This document shows positions 24,606 to 36,400 of a stretch of 64,000 nucleotides of DNA, in pieces. The position numbers and the translations under genes were made by a program. The stretch spans positions 5,904,501-5,968,500 of the forward strand of contig OZ038530.1 of assembly GCA_964036665.1 (NCBI GenBank), in the 5' to 3' direction. Positions within the stretch are counted from its first letter, which is position 1. Each line of letters starts with the position of its first letter. This DNA is from Gordius sp. MW1. Taxonomy: Eukaryota; Nematomorpha; Gordioida; Gordea; Gordiidae. Under the pieces are notes generated by a model that had not been told where the DNA came from, searched no databases, and saw only the letters and a list, made by a program, of their open reading frames with translations.

Positions 24606-25203
24606 TATTCGAGATTCGATTCGGAATTCGGTTCAAGAATTCGAATCCTTATGTGTAGGTTTCGAATCGAATATTTAAGTAGCCAAGATTCGGAAATCCG
24701 AATCGAATCCTTGAAAAAATGGAATTTTAATTTCTTTTAAGAGGAGGAAAGCTGCCAAATTTTTTTTTGTTAATTTAAATAGATGAGGCGCAAATACTCA
24801 GCTGTTTTTATATTAACGCATTTTAGTTATTTTTCCTGCTACAATTTGATAAAGTTTGATTTAAAATTTTCCAAACTTACATAACTTATGGATAACGTGG
24901 CCACAATTTAAATAAATTAAGGACTTTGATAAAAATTTTAAGACATCCTAAAAATATTCCACGATTAAAGGCTATATGAAAGAATTTGACCCACCAATTA
25001 ATTACATAAAAGTAAAACTTGACATGGTAGTCACAGTCAGGTGGATCAGCACCTAACTAATGATATAAAAAGCTATTAATTGCTATGCAATTTATGGGCT
25101 CACTTTCCATTTTGTTTGTCACGCTATTCGGCGTGCGCACCGAACGTGGATGTCACGCACCGTTTTGTTTACGTTTAATTTTTATTAATTTAACCAGTTT
25201 TTG

Positions 25204-25229
25204 GGTTCGAATCCCGGGTTTTTTTTTTG
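25204..25229 (+). promoter_or_regulatory. Box B-like motif with oligo-T
   Basis: GGTTCGAATCC fits the RNA polymerase III internal box B consensus, and CGGG plus a run of nine or more T follows at once. The arrangement repeats at 25506. Weaker forms (GGTTAGAATCC) occur at 16297 and 16586 in S1 and, inverted, in S2. No convincing box A is seen upstream. Confidence 0.4.
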
Positions 25230-27746
25230 ACTATTATGATTGTTCCTGTTACTACCATTGATAATAAGACTTTTTGGCCGTCCGCTGGCTGCTGACTACT
25301 GGAAAAAAATGACCATTTGGCCAAAATGTGAATCCAAGTTTATTTTTCCGTTTTTTTTGCCTCTTATGATTGTTCCTGTTACTACCATTGATAATATTCC
25401 TTTTTGGCCGTCCGTTGGCTGCTGACCAATGAAAAAAACGTGGATGTCTTGCACCGAATGTCTTTTTTGTTTACTTTTAATTTTTGTTAATTTAACCAGT
25501 TTTTGGGTTCGAATCCCGGGTTTTTTTTTGACTATTATGTTTGTTCCTGTTACTACCATTGATAATAAGACTTTTTGGCCGTCCGCTGGCTGCTGACCAC
25601 TGGAAAAAAATGACCATTTGGCCAACAAGTGAATCCAAGTTTATTTTTTCGCTTTTTTCCGCCTATTATGATTGTTCATGTTACTACCATTGATAATCTG
25701 ACTTTTTGGCCGTCCTCTGGCTACTGACCACTGGAAAAAATGGTCAGTGTCCGAAAGTGTGAAGCGAAATTTTTTTTCCCGTTTTTTTGACTCTTATGAT
25801 TGTTCCTGTTACTACCATTGATAATATGACTTTTTGGCCGTCCGCTGGCTACTGACCATTGGAAAAAAATGACCAGTGTCCGAAAGTGTGAAGCGAAATT
25901 TTTTTCCCGTTTTTTTTGACTCTTATGATTGTTCCTGTTACTACCATTGATAATATGACTTTTTGGCCGTCCGCTGGCTACTGACCATTGGAAAAAAATG
26001 ACCATTGGCCAAAGTATGAAGTAAAATTTTTTTCCTCGTTTTTTTGGCTAACATTGACTTATAGAGTATCTGTTGGTAGTGACCAATGAAAAAAATGACC
26101 ATTTGGCCAAAATGTGAATCGAAATTTTTTTTAGTTTTTTTTGACTCTTATGTATTAATAGATTGTCTTTTGGTACTGACCAATGGAACAATTTAGCACA
26201 TGTAAATTTTTTGATATATCTTTATGATACCTGTGACAGTTTTAGATGCGCGGTCGTAACAGGCAATAGCGTCGCTGATAGTTTCGTCGTAAGGATTTTT
26301 TAATTTTTATTATTATTTCCCATTAATTTCTATGTAAAAATTTTTAATAATTTCTATGCAATTTTTTATTATAAGCTACAATAGGAATTATCCCAATTTA
26401 ATAACATTTTACCTTAACCAAAAGTAAGTTTTTAAATTTTATCATTTTTAGATGCGCGTTCGTAACAGGCAATAGCGGAGCTATTGCATATCGCTGGTAA
26501 TTGTGCCATTTTTAGATGCGCAGACGTAACAGGACGCCTAAATTAATTACTATTTTTAACAAAGTTTTCCATTATTACTAACCAAAATTTATAGAGATGG
26601 ACCTTTTGCATATCATTTTAAGAAAGATGTAAAATAATAAAAATTAGGTTTCCTCATTTTAAAAAGGAACTTATTAGTTCCTTTTTGAACTAGTTCCTTT
26701 AACAGCTCTAGCTAAACCAATATTAAATGGCTTTTAAATAATTTGTTACCAAAACAATCAAAGTATCGAATAGTGAGAGCTAATGTATATGAGAAATATT
26801 TTAATAATTGAACTACAATCATTTTTTAATAACTTTCATATAAGATGGAACAATTATTTTAGTTACATTTCTTTACCGTTACTAAATAAAAATTACCTCT
26901 GAATTACGTAGCGAGTTTTTTATTTTTATATTGATTATACGTTAAACCCCTACCCCTCCCTATCTTACCCTTCCACCGCTGAGTTGGTATTATTAGGGGG
27001 CGGGAGTGGAGGAGATCATCCCTCAACCCCTTTTTATTATTATTGATTTTTATATGCTTTTGGCAAATTAACGGAGGGAAAGGGGGGATAGTGTGCGCGT
27101 TTAGTTTTAACGGAGTGAAAGGGGGGGGGGAAGGAGGTAGTTACTCTTCTATTCCCCCTCACTTCAGGCAAATACACTTAGAGCGCCAAGTCAGCTGTTT
27201 ATATCACTCAAATATTTATAGGGCTATTTATTTTTAAATCTTTTAAATTAGAAAATTAATCTTTAATTTAATTAACTGCGAATTAGGGCATACTAATTTA
27301 AAGGTTTCCTTTACTTACACTAACGTTCCACTAGATTTTGTTTTGGTTCAAACAGTTTAACTTAAAAATGAAATGGTTGCATTTTTTCTAGCTTTATATT
27401 TTAATGTATTCAATCTTCTCGGAACTTTTGGTAATAATCCAGCCTCCTTATGCTGACCCCACTTCTTATGTATATACCTTATCTAATCTCTGTTATTTAA
27501 CGCCTCTTTTATCATTTAATAAACATTAATCTCTCCTTCAATAATTTAATCTTTCATTTAATAAACATTAATCTCTCCTTTTTAAATACATTTTTAATAT
27601 ATTCCAAATGTCTTTGTATAATGTTATGTTTTCCATATGAACCTATTATAAATGACGTCTAACTCTATAATTCAGTACACTTTTAAAAAACATTTTATCG
27701 TAAAAATATGTTTATCAAAAATGAAATTTAATTGATCAGACAGGGA

Positions 27747-27890
27747 CATGGACGTAGCCAGGTTTTGGTTTGTGGGGGAGGCGAAACGTTTAAAATTTCA
27801 ATCAGGGGGGGGGGGCCAAACCTACAATTTTTAATTTTTACGGGTTTTTTCATTGAAAAATTTTATTTTCGTCATTTAGGGGGGATTTCT
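27747..27890. mobile_element. Partial hAT MITE
   Basis: Starts CATGGACGTAGCCAGGTTTT, followed by poly-G. The interior (TTTTTCATTGAAAAATTTTA) is shared with the complete MITE at 37653-37800. A clear right terminus is missing. Confidence 0.55.
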
Positions 27891-28360
27891 TATTTGAACT
27901 AAAGGTCGACCAAGCAAAACCCAGGCAAAACTAGTCCCCCCCCCACTAAATGACAAAAAATTTCAATAAAGCTTCCTCCAAGAGTTACATTTTAGCCCCT
28001 TCACCCTCCTAACCTAAAATGTTTAACCTAATTTCATTAATTAAAAAATAAAAAATAAAGATGATATTTATATACTTTATCCAGCCGATATTTATACACT
28101 TAACTCATTTATATTTTCCCGCTTCGTCAAATTGTAAATCAAAATAAAATTTTACGTTTTTTTGGCTAACATTGATACCTACCTATGCCCGTCAGTCCAA
28201 TTCTTTTGCATTTAATACCCCCCTATAGGCATTCTCGCCCCTTCTCACCTTTCTCGCCCATAAATTGCATAGCAAATAAGCTACATTTATACGTAGAATA
28301 GATGAGTCGTCCCCTCTTCCCTTCCCCCCCCCCCTTCCCTTCTCCCCCTTCTCCGGGGGT

Positions 28361-28505
28361 CTGGGGGCGGAGCCCCCAGGAGATGGGGGTTTGGGGGTGT
28401 AGCCCCCAACGGGGGACTGGGGGCGGAGCCCCCAGCAGGGGGTTTGGGGGCGAAGCCCCCAAGGGGGTCTGGGGGCGAAGCCCCCAGTTACGCCCGAAGG
28501 GCGTA
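28361..28505. repeat. Array of six GC-rich hairpins
   Basis: Hairpins at 28361-28379, 28391-28409, 28417-28435, 28444-28462, 28469-28487 and 28489-28505. The first five share the stem GGGGGC/GCCCCC (with one C-to-T variant) and a 3-nt type loop. Outer pairs alternate between CT...AG and TT...AA, always keeping complementarity. The open frames across here on both strands come from the repeats and are not genes. Confidence 0.85.
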
Positions 28506-28779
28506 TATTTTAGTAAGGCAGGCATTGGATGATTTGGTCTTTAAATTCCATAAAGAGGAATTACTATCCATCACCAATGGGAACAAGTTAAAAACGTCAA
28601 ATCAATACTTTTTTGTTTTTACAGTGCAACTAATTTAATATCCGGGGAGCAATATCCCACAATGTACTTGTTATTACCGGTATATTATTAACTAATAGAG
28701 ATTTTGGCAGGCATAGAAGGCCACGCTGTCAATATGGCCAAATAAAAATGAAAATTTGGCATTGAATAAGAATACAGCC

Positions 28780-29145
28780 ATATTAGCAAGTGTCTTCGAT
28801 CCAAGGCTTAAGATTCAATACTTGAGTGTCTACCATCTCTACATGGCATATCCTATAATGAAATTTTAAGATGATATGGAACCTGCTACAGAAAATCAGA
28901 TTGATTTTGTATTAACTAGCGAGGTATCAACCCTGGATCGTCCATTTAAGAGCGACATGAACGCAAAGTCTCCATTGGAGACATTTTTTCACACACCACG
29001 TGTGGCCTCCAATGTTAAACCTCTTCAATGGTGGAAATCGAATCAACATCGTTTTCCAGCCATCCAAAAATTGGCAAAGTTCTCTCAATACCTGGATCAT
29101 CTACCCCGTGAAAAAGAATTTTTTCGACTGGAACCAATTTATTGA
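28780..29145 (+). pseudogene. hAT transposase C-terminal relic
   Basis: ASVFDPRLKIQYL at about 28786 matches the LDPRFK block of hAT transposases. Later PLETFFHTPRVASNVKPLQW, followed by WKSNQHRFPAIQKLAKF, matches the WWK...FP..LA block. The only long frame is 28876-29145, and the two blocks are not in one frame. Confidence 0.75.
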
Positions 29146-30039
29146 CCAAACATAAACAATCGTCTGAGGAAGAAGGTGTTAGGAATATAATTTGTTTTTA
29201 GGTTGGCTAAAAACGGTTCTTAATTGTTTTCACATATTGACATAGTTTTTTGTTAATATTTTTATTTTTAATGTGTGTATCTTTTTTTACATACATTTAA
29301 ACAATTTTTTTTTGAATGTATATGCAAATTAAATAAAAACTTTTTTAATAATTAAAAAATACTGAATACATATTCTAATCGATTTCGAATCCTTAAATTT
29401 TTTTCGAATCGAATTCGAATCTTCATTTTAAAATTCGACGTATCTCGAATCGAATCTTTTTAAGAAAAAAAAATATATTCGATTCGATTCGAAAACCAGA
29501 GGCGCATAAAAATCTTCATAATGTCGTTTTAATGTATTACATAGGCTTAACCAGGATTTACATTAAAAGAAGGAAGCGGAAGAAGTTTGAAAAACCATTT
29601 AGAAGGAGGTGCCGGCAAGATGATAAAAATTTTTAATGTTTAATTAATTAAATTTTATAGATTTTTGGAATTTATAGGAATTTGAAACAATTTTTTATAA
29701 AAAAAACATAAATATTTACCCATCCCATCTTTAATCTAATTAATATGTTTAAACCCGGATTAATAAATAGTAATTTAATAAAAGAAACAATAATTTGGCA
29801 AAATTAAAAATAAAGCTACATTTTATTATGTCATTATAAAATAACAAATTATCTTTAAAACGTTTTAAAATTAAGTAGAGCACCAGAAATTCGGAACAAA
29901 TGAGTGTGAGACAGGATCTAAGATATAAAAGACCTATACATTTTACAAATTGTTTTAACATAAGTAATAGTATAATATAGATTAATAAAAAATATGGTAG
30001 AGATTTAAACCCAATGTATTTAGACCTAATTAATTAGCT

Positions 30040-30240
30040 GTGCTAGTTCAAGCGTTGCTTTGGTTAAATTTTTAATTCCTAAATTATTTTTTTTTGAAAC
30101 TGGTGAATTTGGCCCCCGCGCCTTTTTTAAGCACGTCCATACCCGCACGCGTGTTTGGCCTGCGCTGGGAGATCTCTAGGGAGAGTGACAACAGCTGTTA
30201 AATAATATAACTAGGAAATTTTATCTTTAAGATAAAAAAC
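30040..30240 (-). mobile_element. Helitron-like 3' end, minus strand
   Basis: Read on the minus strand, ACCAAAGCAACGCTTGAACTAGCACAGCTAA then T (not all contiguous with the family end) resembles the 3' end of the Helitron at 7397-8926 (CCAAAGCAACGCTTGG...CACAGCTAG). It sits next to S2, so S may have Helitron-like ends, or a separate element may abut it. Confidence 0.4.
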
Positions 30241-30242
30241 TC

Positions 30243-32142
30243 GGGCCTTCGGCCCTCGTGGGAAGGGGGAGAAGGGAAGGGAAGAGGGGAAGGGAAGGGG
30301 GGACGACTCATCTGTACTTCGTATAAATGTATCATATTTGCTATGCAATTTATGGGCGAGAAAGGTGGGAAGGGGCGAGAATGCCTATAGGGGGGTATTA
30401 AATGCCTAGTGATTAACTAATTATTTATACAAATTTTCCATTATAGGCAAAATGTAATAAAGGCAAAATGTAATATAGGCAAGGGTTAGGGTTAGATTTA
30501 GTGTTTGCATCTAGTTGCGTATTACATTAGTTTTTATGGCCTTTAGTGATTATGGGTCTAACAAACATTATATTATAAAACAAAACAATGTTAAGAATTT
30601 GCAGAATTGTTGGGAGAAATTTTTTGTTGAATTTGAACAATTTTTAATTAAAAAAATCAAAATTTGGCCAATGGTCACTTTTTCTCTATTGGTCAGTACC
30701 AACAGATACTTTATAAGTCAATGATAGCCAAAAAAACGGAAAAAAAATTTTGATGCTCACTTTGGCCAATGGTCATTTTTTTTCATTGGTCAGCAGCCAG
30801 CACACGGTAAGGTGGATATAAATTCATAAGAGTAAAAAAAACGAAAAAAAAATTTTCGAATCACATTTTGGCCAATGGTCATTTTTTTCCATTGGTCAGC
30901 AGCCAGGACACGGTAAAAGTGGATATAAATTCATAATAGTCAAAAAAAAACGAAAAAAAAAGTTTTCGAATCACATTTTGGCCAATGGGCATTTTATTCC
31001 ATTGGTCAGCAGCCAGCGGACGGCCAAAAAGTCATAATAGCAATGGTAGGAACAGGAACAATCATAATAGTCAAAAAAAAACGAAAAAAATAATCTCGAT
31101 TCACATTTTGGTCAATGGTCATTTTTTCCATCGGTCAGGAGCCAGCGGACGGCCAAAAAGTCATAATAGCAATGGTAGTAACAGGAACAATCATAATAGT
31201 CAAAAAAAATGAAAAAATAAACTCGGATTCACATTTTGGCCAATGGTCATTTTTTTCATTGGTCAGCAGCCAACGGATGGCCAAAAAGTCTTATTATCAA
31301 TGATAGTAACAAGAACAATCATAAGAGTCAAAAAAAACTCCGGGATTCTAACCCAAAAACTAGTTAAATTGCATAGCAATTAAAAGTAAACAACTTTTAT
31401 TTATGTTTATTATATAACATTGGTCAGCAGCCAGCGGACGGCCAAAAAGTCATAATAGCAATGGTAGAAACAGGAACAATCATAATAGTCAAAAAAAACG
31501 AAAAAAATAATTTCGATTCACATTTTGGCCAATGGTCATTTTTTTCATTGGTCAGCAGCCAGCGGACGGCCATAAATTCTTATTATCAATGATAGTAACA
31601 AGAACAATCATAAGAGTCAAAAAAACTCCGGGATTCTAACCCCAAAACTAGTTAAATTGCATAGCAATTAAAAAGTAAACAACTTTTATTTATGTTTATT
31701 ATATAACTAGTTAAATTGCATAGCATTAAAAGTAAACAACTTTTATCTATGTTTATTATATAACAAAAACTAGTTAAATTGCATAGCAATTAAAAGTAAA
31801 CAACTTTTATATATGTTTATTATATAACTAGTTAAATTGCATAGCAATTAAAAGTAAACAACTTTTATTTATGTTTATTATATAATAGATAATTTAACAA
31901 ATCTTATATTATAACACACCGAGGGAGATAGAGATGAGGGGTGGGGCACCTCTTATGCATTAATTTAAAAAATAACACAGCGAGGGAGATAGAGATGAGG
32001 GGTGGGGCAACTCTTTCTCATGCATTAATTTAAAAAAGCGATAACCTAATATACCCAATGCAAATAGATAGGGAGGGTAACGGACGACGGACGACGGACG
32101 GACGACGGACACCAAAAAACGAGCCCATAAATTGCATAGCAA
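30243..32142 (-). repeat. Complex repeat S, copy 2 (inverted relative to S1)
   Basis: Same order of parts as S1 on the opposite strand: hairpin GGGCCTTCGGCCC (30243-30255), polypurine tract, 19-mer at 30338-30356, palindrome units (30660-31330), AT units (31360-31890), GAC/GGAC tract, and the inverted 19-mer at 32124-32142. Sequence is near-identical to S1 over long stretches. Confidence 0.75.
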
Positions 32143-32169
32143 TTAAAAATATGAGGACGATGGGATGAG

Positions 32170-33420
32170 TAGGGCTAAGGGTGATCTAGAGGTGTAAACT
32201 GGTGGAGAGAGTAATGGGTAGTAGTCTTCAAGGGCCTGCCGCGGCTTACCAGTAGATATCGTTTCGTTTGGTTAACCTCATAGACTAGATAGACTGCTCA
32301 TTATACGTACACACGTACCGAAAAAGTGATGCCAATTTTACCGCCATCTTGAACATAAGAAGCAATCAACGTTATAATGGGATTCTATATATATTCTCTA
32401 TTTTTTACCTTCTATCTCACCCGGGGAGGGGGGGTGTTTTGCCTCCCCCCAATTTTTTACCCTCTTTCTGATGAGGGGGGCAGAGGCCGAAGAGGGGTGT
32501 TTTGCCCCCCCCCCCAATTTTTTACCCTCTTTCTGATGCGGGGGCGAGGAAGGGGGGGGGCAGGGGTTGTTTTGCCCCCCCTTATTTTTTACCCTCTTTC
32601 TCACACAGGGGGGGGGGTCTTTTGCCCCCCCCCTAATTTTTTACCCTCTTTCTGATGCGGGGGAGAGAGGGATCAGGGGGTGTTTTGCCCCCCCCCTTAT
32701 TTTTTATCCTCTTTCTGATGCGGGGGAGAGGGGGGGCAGGGGGGTGTTTTGCCCCCCCCCCTCCTAATTTTTTACCTTATTTCTGATGAGGGGGAGAGAG
32801 GGGGCAGGGGGTGTTTTGCCCCCCCCCCAATTTTTTACCCTCTTTCTGATGCCGGGGAGAGGGGAGGGTGATTCGCCCCTCTTCTTATTTTTACCCTCTT
32901 TGTCACCCGGGGGGGCGGAAAGCCCTTTTTAACCCTTTCATAATATTTTTGTGAATTTGTGCGGTCACAGTGGTGACAAATGTCATAATCAACATTTTCT
33001 ATTGAAAATTTTTTTTTTTGAAAATTGACTATCACCCCCCCCCCCCCCTCTTTCCGGCATCAGAAAGAGGGTAAAAATCAAGGGGGGGGGGCAAAACACC
33101 CCCTGCCCCCCCTCTCCTCCGCATTAGAAAGAGGGTAAAAAATTAGCCCCCCCCCTGCCCGCCCTCATCAGAAAGAGGGTAAAAAATTAGGGGGGGGGGC
33201 AAAACACCCCCCCCCCCCCCTCCGCGGGTGAGATAGAAGGTAAAAAATATAGAATATATATAGAATCCCATTATAACGTTGATTGCTTCTTATGTTCAAG
33301 ATGGCGGTAAAATTGGCATCACTTTTTTAAAGGGAATGAGCAGTCTATCTAGTCTATGGTTAGCCTGTAGTTTTAAATGGGTCTGGGTCATTCCAATTAA
33401 TTCCCTAGTTTACACTGTTT
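32170..33420. mobile_element. Foldback element with G/C-run tandem core
   Basis: The arms match in inverted orientation. AACCTCATAGACTAGATAG (about 32272) pairs with CTATCTAGTCTATGGTT (about 33345). GCCATCTTGAACATAAGAAG (about 32343) pairs with its complement at about 33283. The core is a tandem array of about 55-65-bp units: TTTTTTACCCTCTTTCTGATG, G-run, then GTTTTGC plus C-run. It is plus-oriented at 32405-32930 and reversed at 33040-33240. No genes; frames here are artefacts of the runs. Confidence 0.82.
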
Positions 33421-34393
33421 TTTCTTTCCCGTGCATAAATAAGAAAACTGTGGCAGGATGTAAATAGGTTACAAGTACAAAATATTACCCTGTTACATTA
33501 TTGAATTATCACAGCGAAATTACATCGATCGGCCACTTAAATTTTTCATTTAATTTAGGCTCTTTATTCCACTTGTCAGCTGCAAGTTGGACCAAAACTA
33601 AAGAAATAGGCATATAAATTCTATTTGAACAATCGGTCTCCAGTGGCGTAGCTAGCCTTTTTGCCTTGGGGGGCTGAGCTGGTCAAATAGGGGGGGGGGA
33701 CAGAAAAATTTTCCTAATCACACCTTTAAGAATAAAAAATATGTTTTGCCCCCCCCCCAATTCAAAACCTATATACGACCATGGGTCAAATGCAATTAAA
33801 AAAATTTTCTTTCATAAACGTTGGACAAACTTAAAATTCCGCTACTACTTTGTGTATTTTTTCTATTTATATCACACTAATATGTCCCCTCATGTTTATA
33901 GGGCATAAAATTAATAAAATTTATTCATAAATAAAACAAAGTGATGTAGTTAAAACAACGTAGAAAATTTCACATGGTATAATAAGTTTGTAAGGGTAAA
34001 AGTGGAACGGGGATATTGACAAGAAATCGTTGACATTTTAAAAAATAATGCAAATAGTTAAAAACTATATAACAAAGTTTTTATAAAAATTATTGCCACA
34101 ACCCAAAGAATCTTGGCCATATATATAACAAATTTTAATTTTACATATGCAATATTGGCAGCATCAGGCAGCATTTATATCAGGAAAACAATGAGAACAT
34201 TTAAAAGCCTTTTTTAGGTTAGATCCTCAAAAGGCGCAATTATAACATAAGATATAAAAAATTAATTATGAAATTAAGATTAGTATTGAGAAGTTATTGC
34301 CCCTTGATATTATAGATATATTTGCACAACCCCCCCCCCTACATCCCTACACCACCTAAAAATTAAAAAGAACTAATAAATTTAACGGCTAAA

Positions 34394-34631
34394 TGAACCT
34401 TAAAAATATTCTGTCAAATTAAATGAATCAAAATTTTATTTGACAATTTTAGATGAAATTAGAGATATGAGATGCACAGAACAACTTAGCGTTTGTGTAC
34501 ATTTTGTTGAATTCAATGGCACACCAAAAGAAATTTTTTGGGGATTTTTATCCCTTGAAAGTTTGGATGCTTTAACAATTGTCTATAAAATTCAGGAATT
34601 TGTTATTAATATTAATTTATCAAACTTATGA
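34394..34631 (+). pseudogene. hAT transposase N-terminal/central fragment
   Basis: Counterpart of 13999-14238: LTILDEIRDMRCTEQLSVCV and IFWGFLSLESLDA. Stops occur in the upstream part that is still open in copy 1. Confidence 0.7.
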
Positions 34632-34874
34632 TGGGATATCACTAAAAAAGGGGAAAAAATGGTGTACGAACAATTTTTTGGAAAATTATTGGCTCTATAT
34701 GTGCATGTGGTACATAAAAATATGCAAGATATGTTAAACAATAAGCTTGTGAGATAACAATTAAATTGAAACTAGGATGGAATTTTTGTAAATTAAATAA
34801 TATTTTAATATATTTTGAAAGTGTTAAAAAGCTTAAAACAAGTTTAAAAGCCCAGATAATTTTAAATATTAAAA

Positions 34875-35225
34875 TTAGTCTTTTAATAGTAGTTCATTAC
34901 GCCTTTTACTCGATGTTGCAAACGAATTTATAATATCATCCGGGGGAATAACATTTATAAAGTCATGTTCTAAGCTCAATGAAGCTAAGGAAGATAACCT
35001 ATCTTGTCCAATTGTGGAACGAAGATAAATTTTAATCCGTTTTAGCAGTGAGAACGATCTTTCGCATGAACCTGAAGTTATTGGGATAGTTAAAATTATT
35101 TTAAGCAAAATAATACAATTTGGAAACACTTCTGAGGGCAAAATTTTAATAAGGGAAAAAATGTCATTGCATTTTATTTTATTCGAAGATAAAGAGTTAT
35201 AATGTTTTACAAAAAATGTTGCCAT
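34875..35225 (-). pseudogene. hAT transposase C-terminal half
   Basis: 116 codons with SCERSFSLLKRIKIYLRST and QDRLSSLASLSLEHD, five substitutions from copy 1. The upstream coding remnant (about 35226-35770) is interrupted by a MITE and a frameshift. Not a working transposase gene. Confidence 0.8.
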
Positions 35226-35323
35226 ATTTATTTCGCCGTCTTCCAGTTTTAATTTATAATGGTTAATTATTTCTGATAAAAGAGATTTATCGCAAAAAGA
35301 TGAAGGGTTTAAACCTTCTAAGG

Positions 35324-35590
35324 GTGCGTCTTAATACGCGATTTTGAATCTAGATTCAAAAAGCGAATGCATGTTGAAACATAGCCGCGTCTTAATACGA
35401 GCGTCACTTCATTTTTGTTTTGTTTTTGTGTTTTTGCGCGTAAAACAAATATTTATCCTCTAATTACGCTTATTAATGCATATTCATATGGTAATTGAAC
35501 TAAAATTGTTGATTCCACGACATGTATATCCCATATTTAGACAAACAAAAATATGGCGCCATGAAGTTGAATCGTATATTAAAACGGGCC
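35324..35590. mobile_element. 267-bp MITE inside hAT copy 2
   Basis: Absent from copy 1, where the sequence runs straight through. Flanked by CTAAGG on both sides (35318-35323 and 35591-35596). Contains TTAATACGCG and ATTTTGAATCTAGATTCAAA. A related fragment lies at 36326-36400. Confidence 0.75.
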
Positions 35591-36325
35591 CTAAGGACTT
35601 TAATAAATTACAATCAATTTCCGAAAATCTTATGTTTAATTCTGCTATTATTCTATCAATGATAGGATGATATAAATCAATTTTGAAATCAATTAATGAA
35701 TTAGTCGATTCAAAAGAGTAAAATGTGTCATATTTTTTGGTTTTTTAATACGTTTAGAAGGTAATAAATCAAAAATTGCAGCTAAATCTTTTGCCTTATT
35801 ATAAAGAATTTGATAGTGGTCCTCATTTCTAATATCATTTAAAGTTAATATTAGGCTATTAACCGTTGTAATTGCATTTATTAAACAAATATTTGGGCTT
35901 TGAAACTCGTTAATTAAAACTTTTATTCAGAAACAATAATAATAATCTTTATGTTGTTTCTTAATTAAGATAAAAAAAAATAATGGTGGAAGGGGCCCGG
36001 TTTTTGCTCTTGGGGGGGCCCGGGCCCCCTGGGCCCCCCCCTAGCTACGCCACTGTCGGTCTCACGACTAAAAGCGTTCGATCAATGTTTTTAGTCATCG
36101 TATCCAACCGCCAAAACAAAAGTATAAAGACACTTTGTAGGAAGTTGAGGTGTTTTATAATTTATAAAATTCAAAACATAAATTTTAATATGTTAAAAGC
36201 TTAACCCATTCTTCGCATAATTATTATTGAGCTTAAATTGATAAGTAAAAGTAAAAATCCAATTTGTATTCCTGAAAATTATATACATTAATCAAGGAAT
36301 TTTGAATATTTGCAAATTGAAGTAA

Positions 36326-36400
36326 GGGTGTGTAATACGCGATTTTGAATCTAGATTAAAAAAATCGCATGCATGTTAAAATTTAAACGAATCTGCCCTT
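36326..36400. repeat. Fragment of the TAATACGCG MITE family
   Basis: TAATACGCGATTTTGAATC plus TAGATT and a GCATGCATG block, matching the start of the insertion at 35324-35590. No second end seen. Confidence 0.55.

Larger units (their letters stand above)
25080..28525 (+). repeat. Complex repeat S, copy 3 (rearranged)
   Basis: Begins with the 19-mer TTGCTATGCAATTTATGGG at 25080, with its inverted copy at 28257-28275. It carries six or more units of the TTTTTGGCCGTCCGCTGGCT array (25200-26130) and a distinct triplicate around GATGCGCGGTCGTAACAGG (26240-26540). It ends in the hairpin array at 28361-28505. AT-rich DNA at 26540-28200 includes a partial hAT MITE. Confidence 0.65.
24598..29500 (+). 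mobile_element. hAT relic with GAATCGAATC termini, split by repeat S3
   Basis: The left end (24598 onward) is CTGGAAAATATTCGAGATTC followed by many ATTCGAATC motifs. The right end (about 29375-29500) is the inverted counterpart, closing GATTCGAAAACCAG. The flanks TACGCAT and GGCGCAT are similar but not a perfect target duplication. The transposase relic at 28780-29145 belongs to it, and S3 (25080-28525) interrupts it. Confidence 0.6.
33641..36055. mobile_element. hAT element copy 2 (inverted relative to copy 1)
   Basis: A perfect 8-bp target duplication TCGGTCTC (33633-33640 and 36056-36063) and the same CAGTGGCGTAGCTAG inverted termini as copy 1. 2415 bp. It lacks the 2.3-kb nested insertion of copy 1 but has its own 267-bp insertion at 35324-35590. 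Both copies share the same scrambled, inverted transposase halves. Confidence 0.93.

Noticed and set aside
25197-25230. tRNA gene suggested by a GGTTCGAATCC T-arm
   Set aside because: No acceptor stem, D-arm or anticodon arm can be folded upstream; kept only as a box B-like motif.
28361-28505. Bacterial or plastid contamination suggested by GGGGGC/GCCCCC hairpins
   Set aside because: They sit at the end of S3, whose other copies adjoin clear animal transposons, so the context is nuclear.
28223-28638. Gly/Pro-rich open frames on both strands
   Set aside because: They arise from the GC hairpin array and G/C runs, with both strands open because of the repeat period.
32377-33035. Pro/Phe-rich frames with CPPP repeats
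   Set aside because: Products of the TTTTGCCCC/ACCCTCTTTC array in the foldback core.
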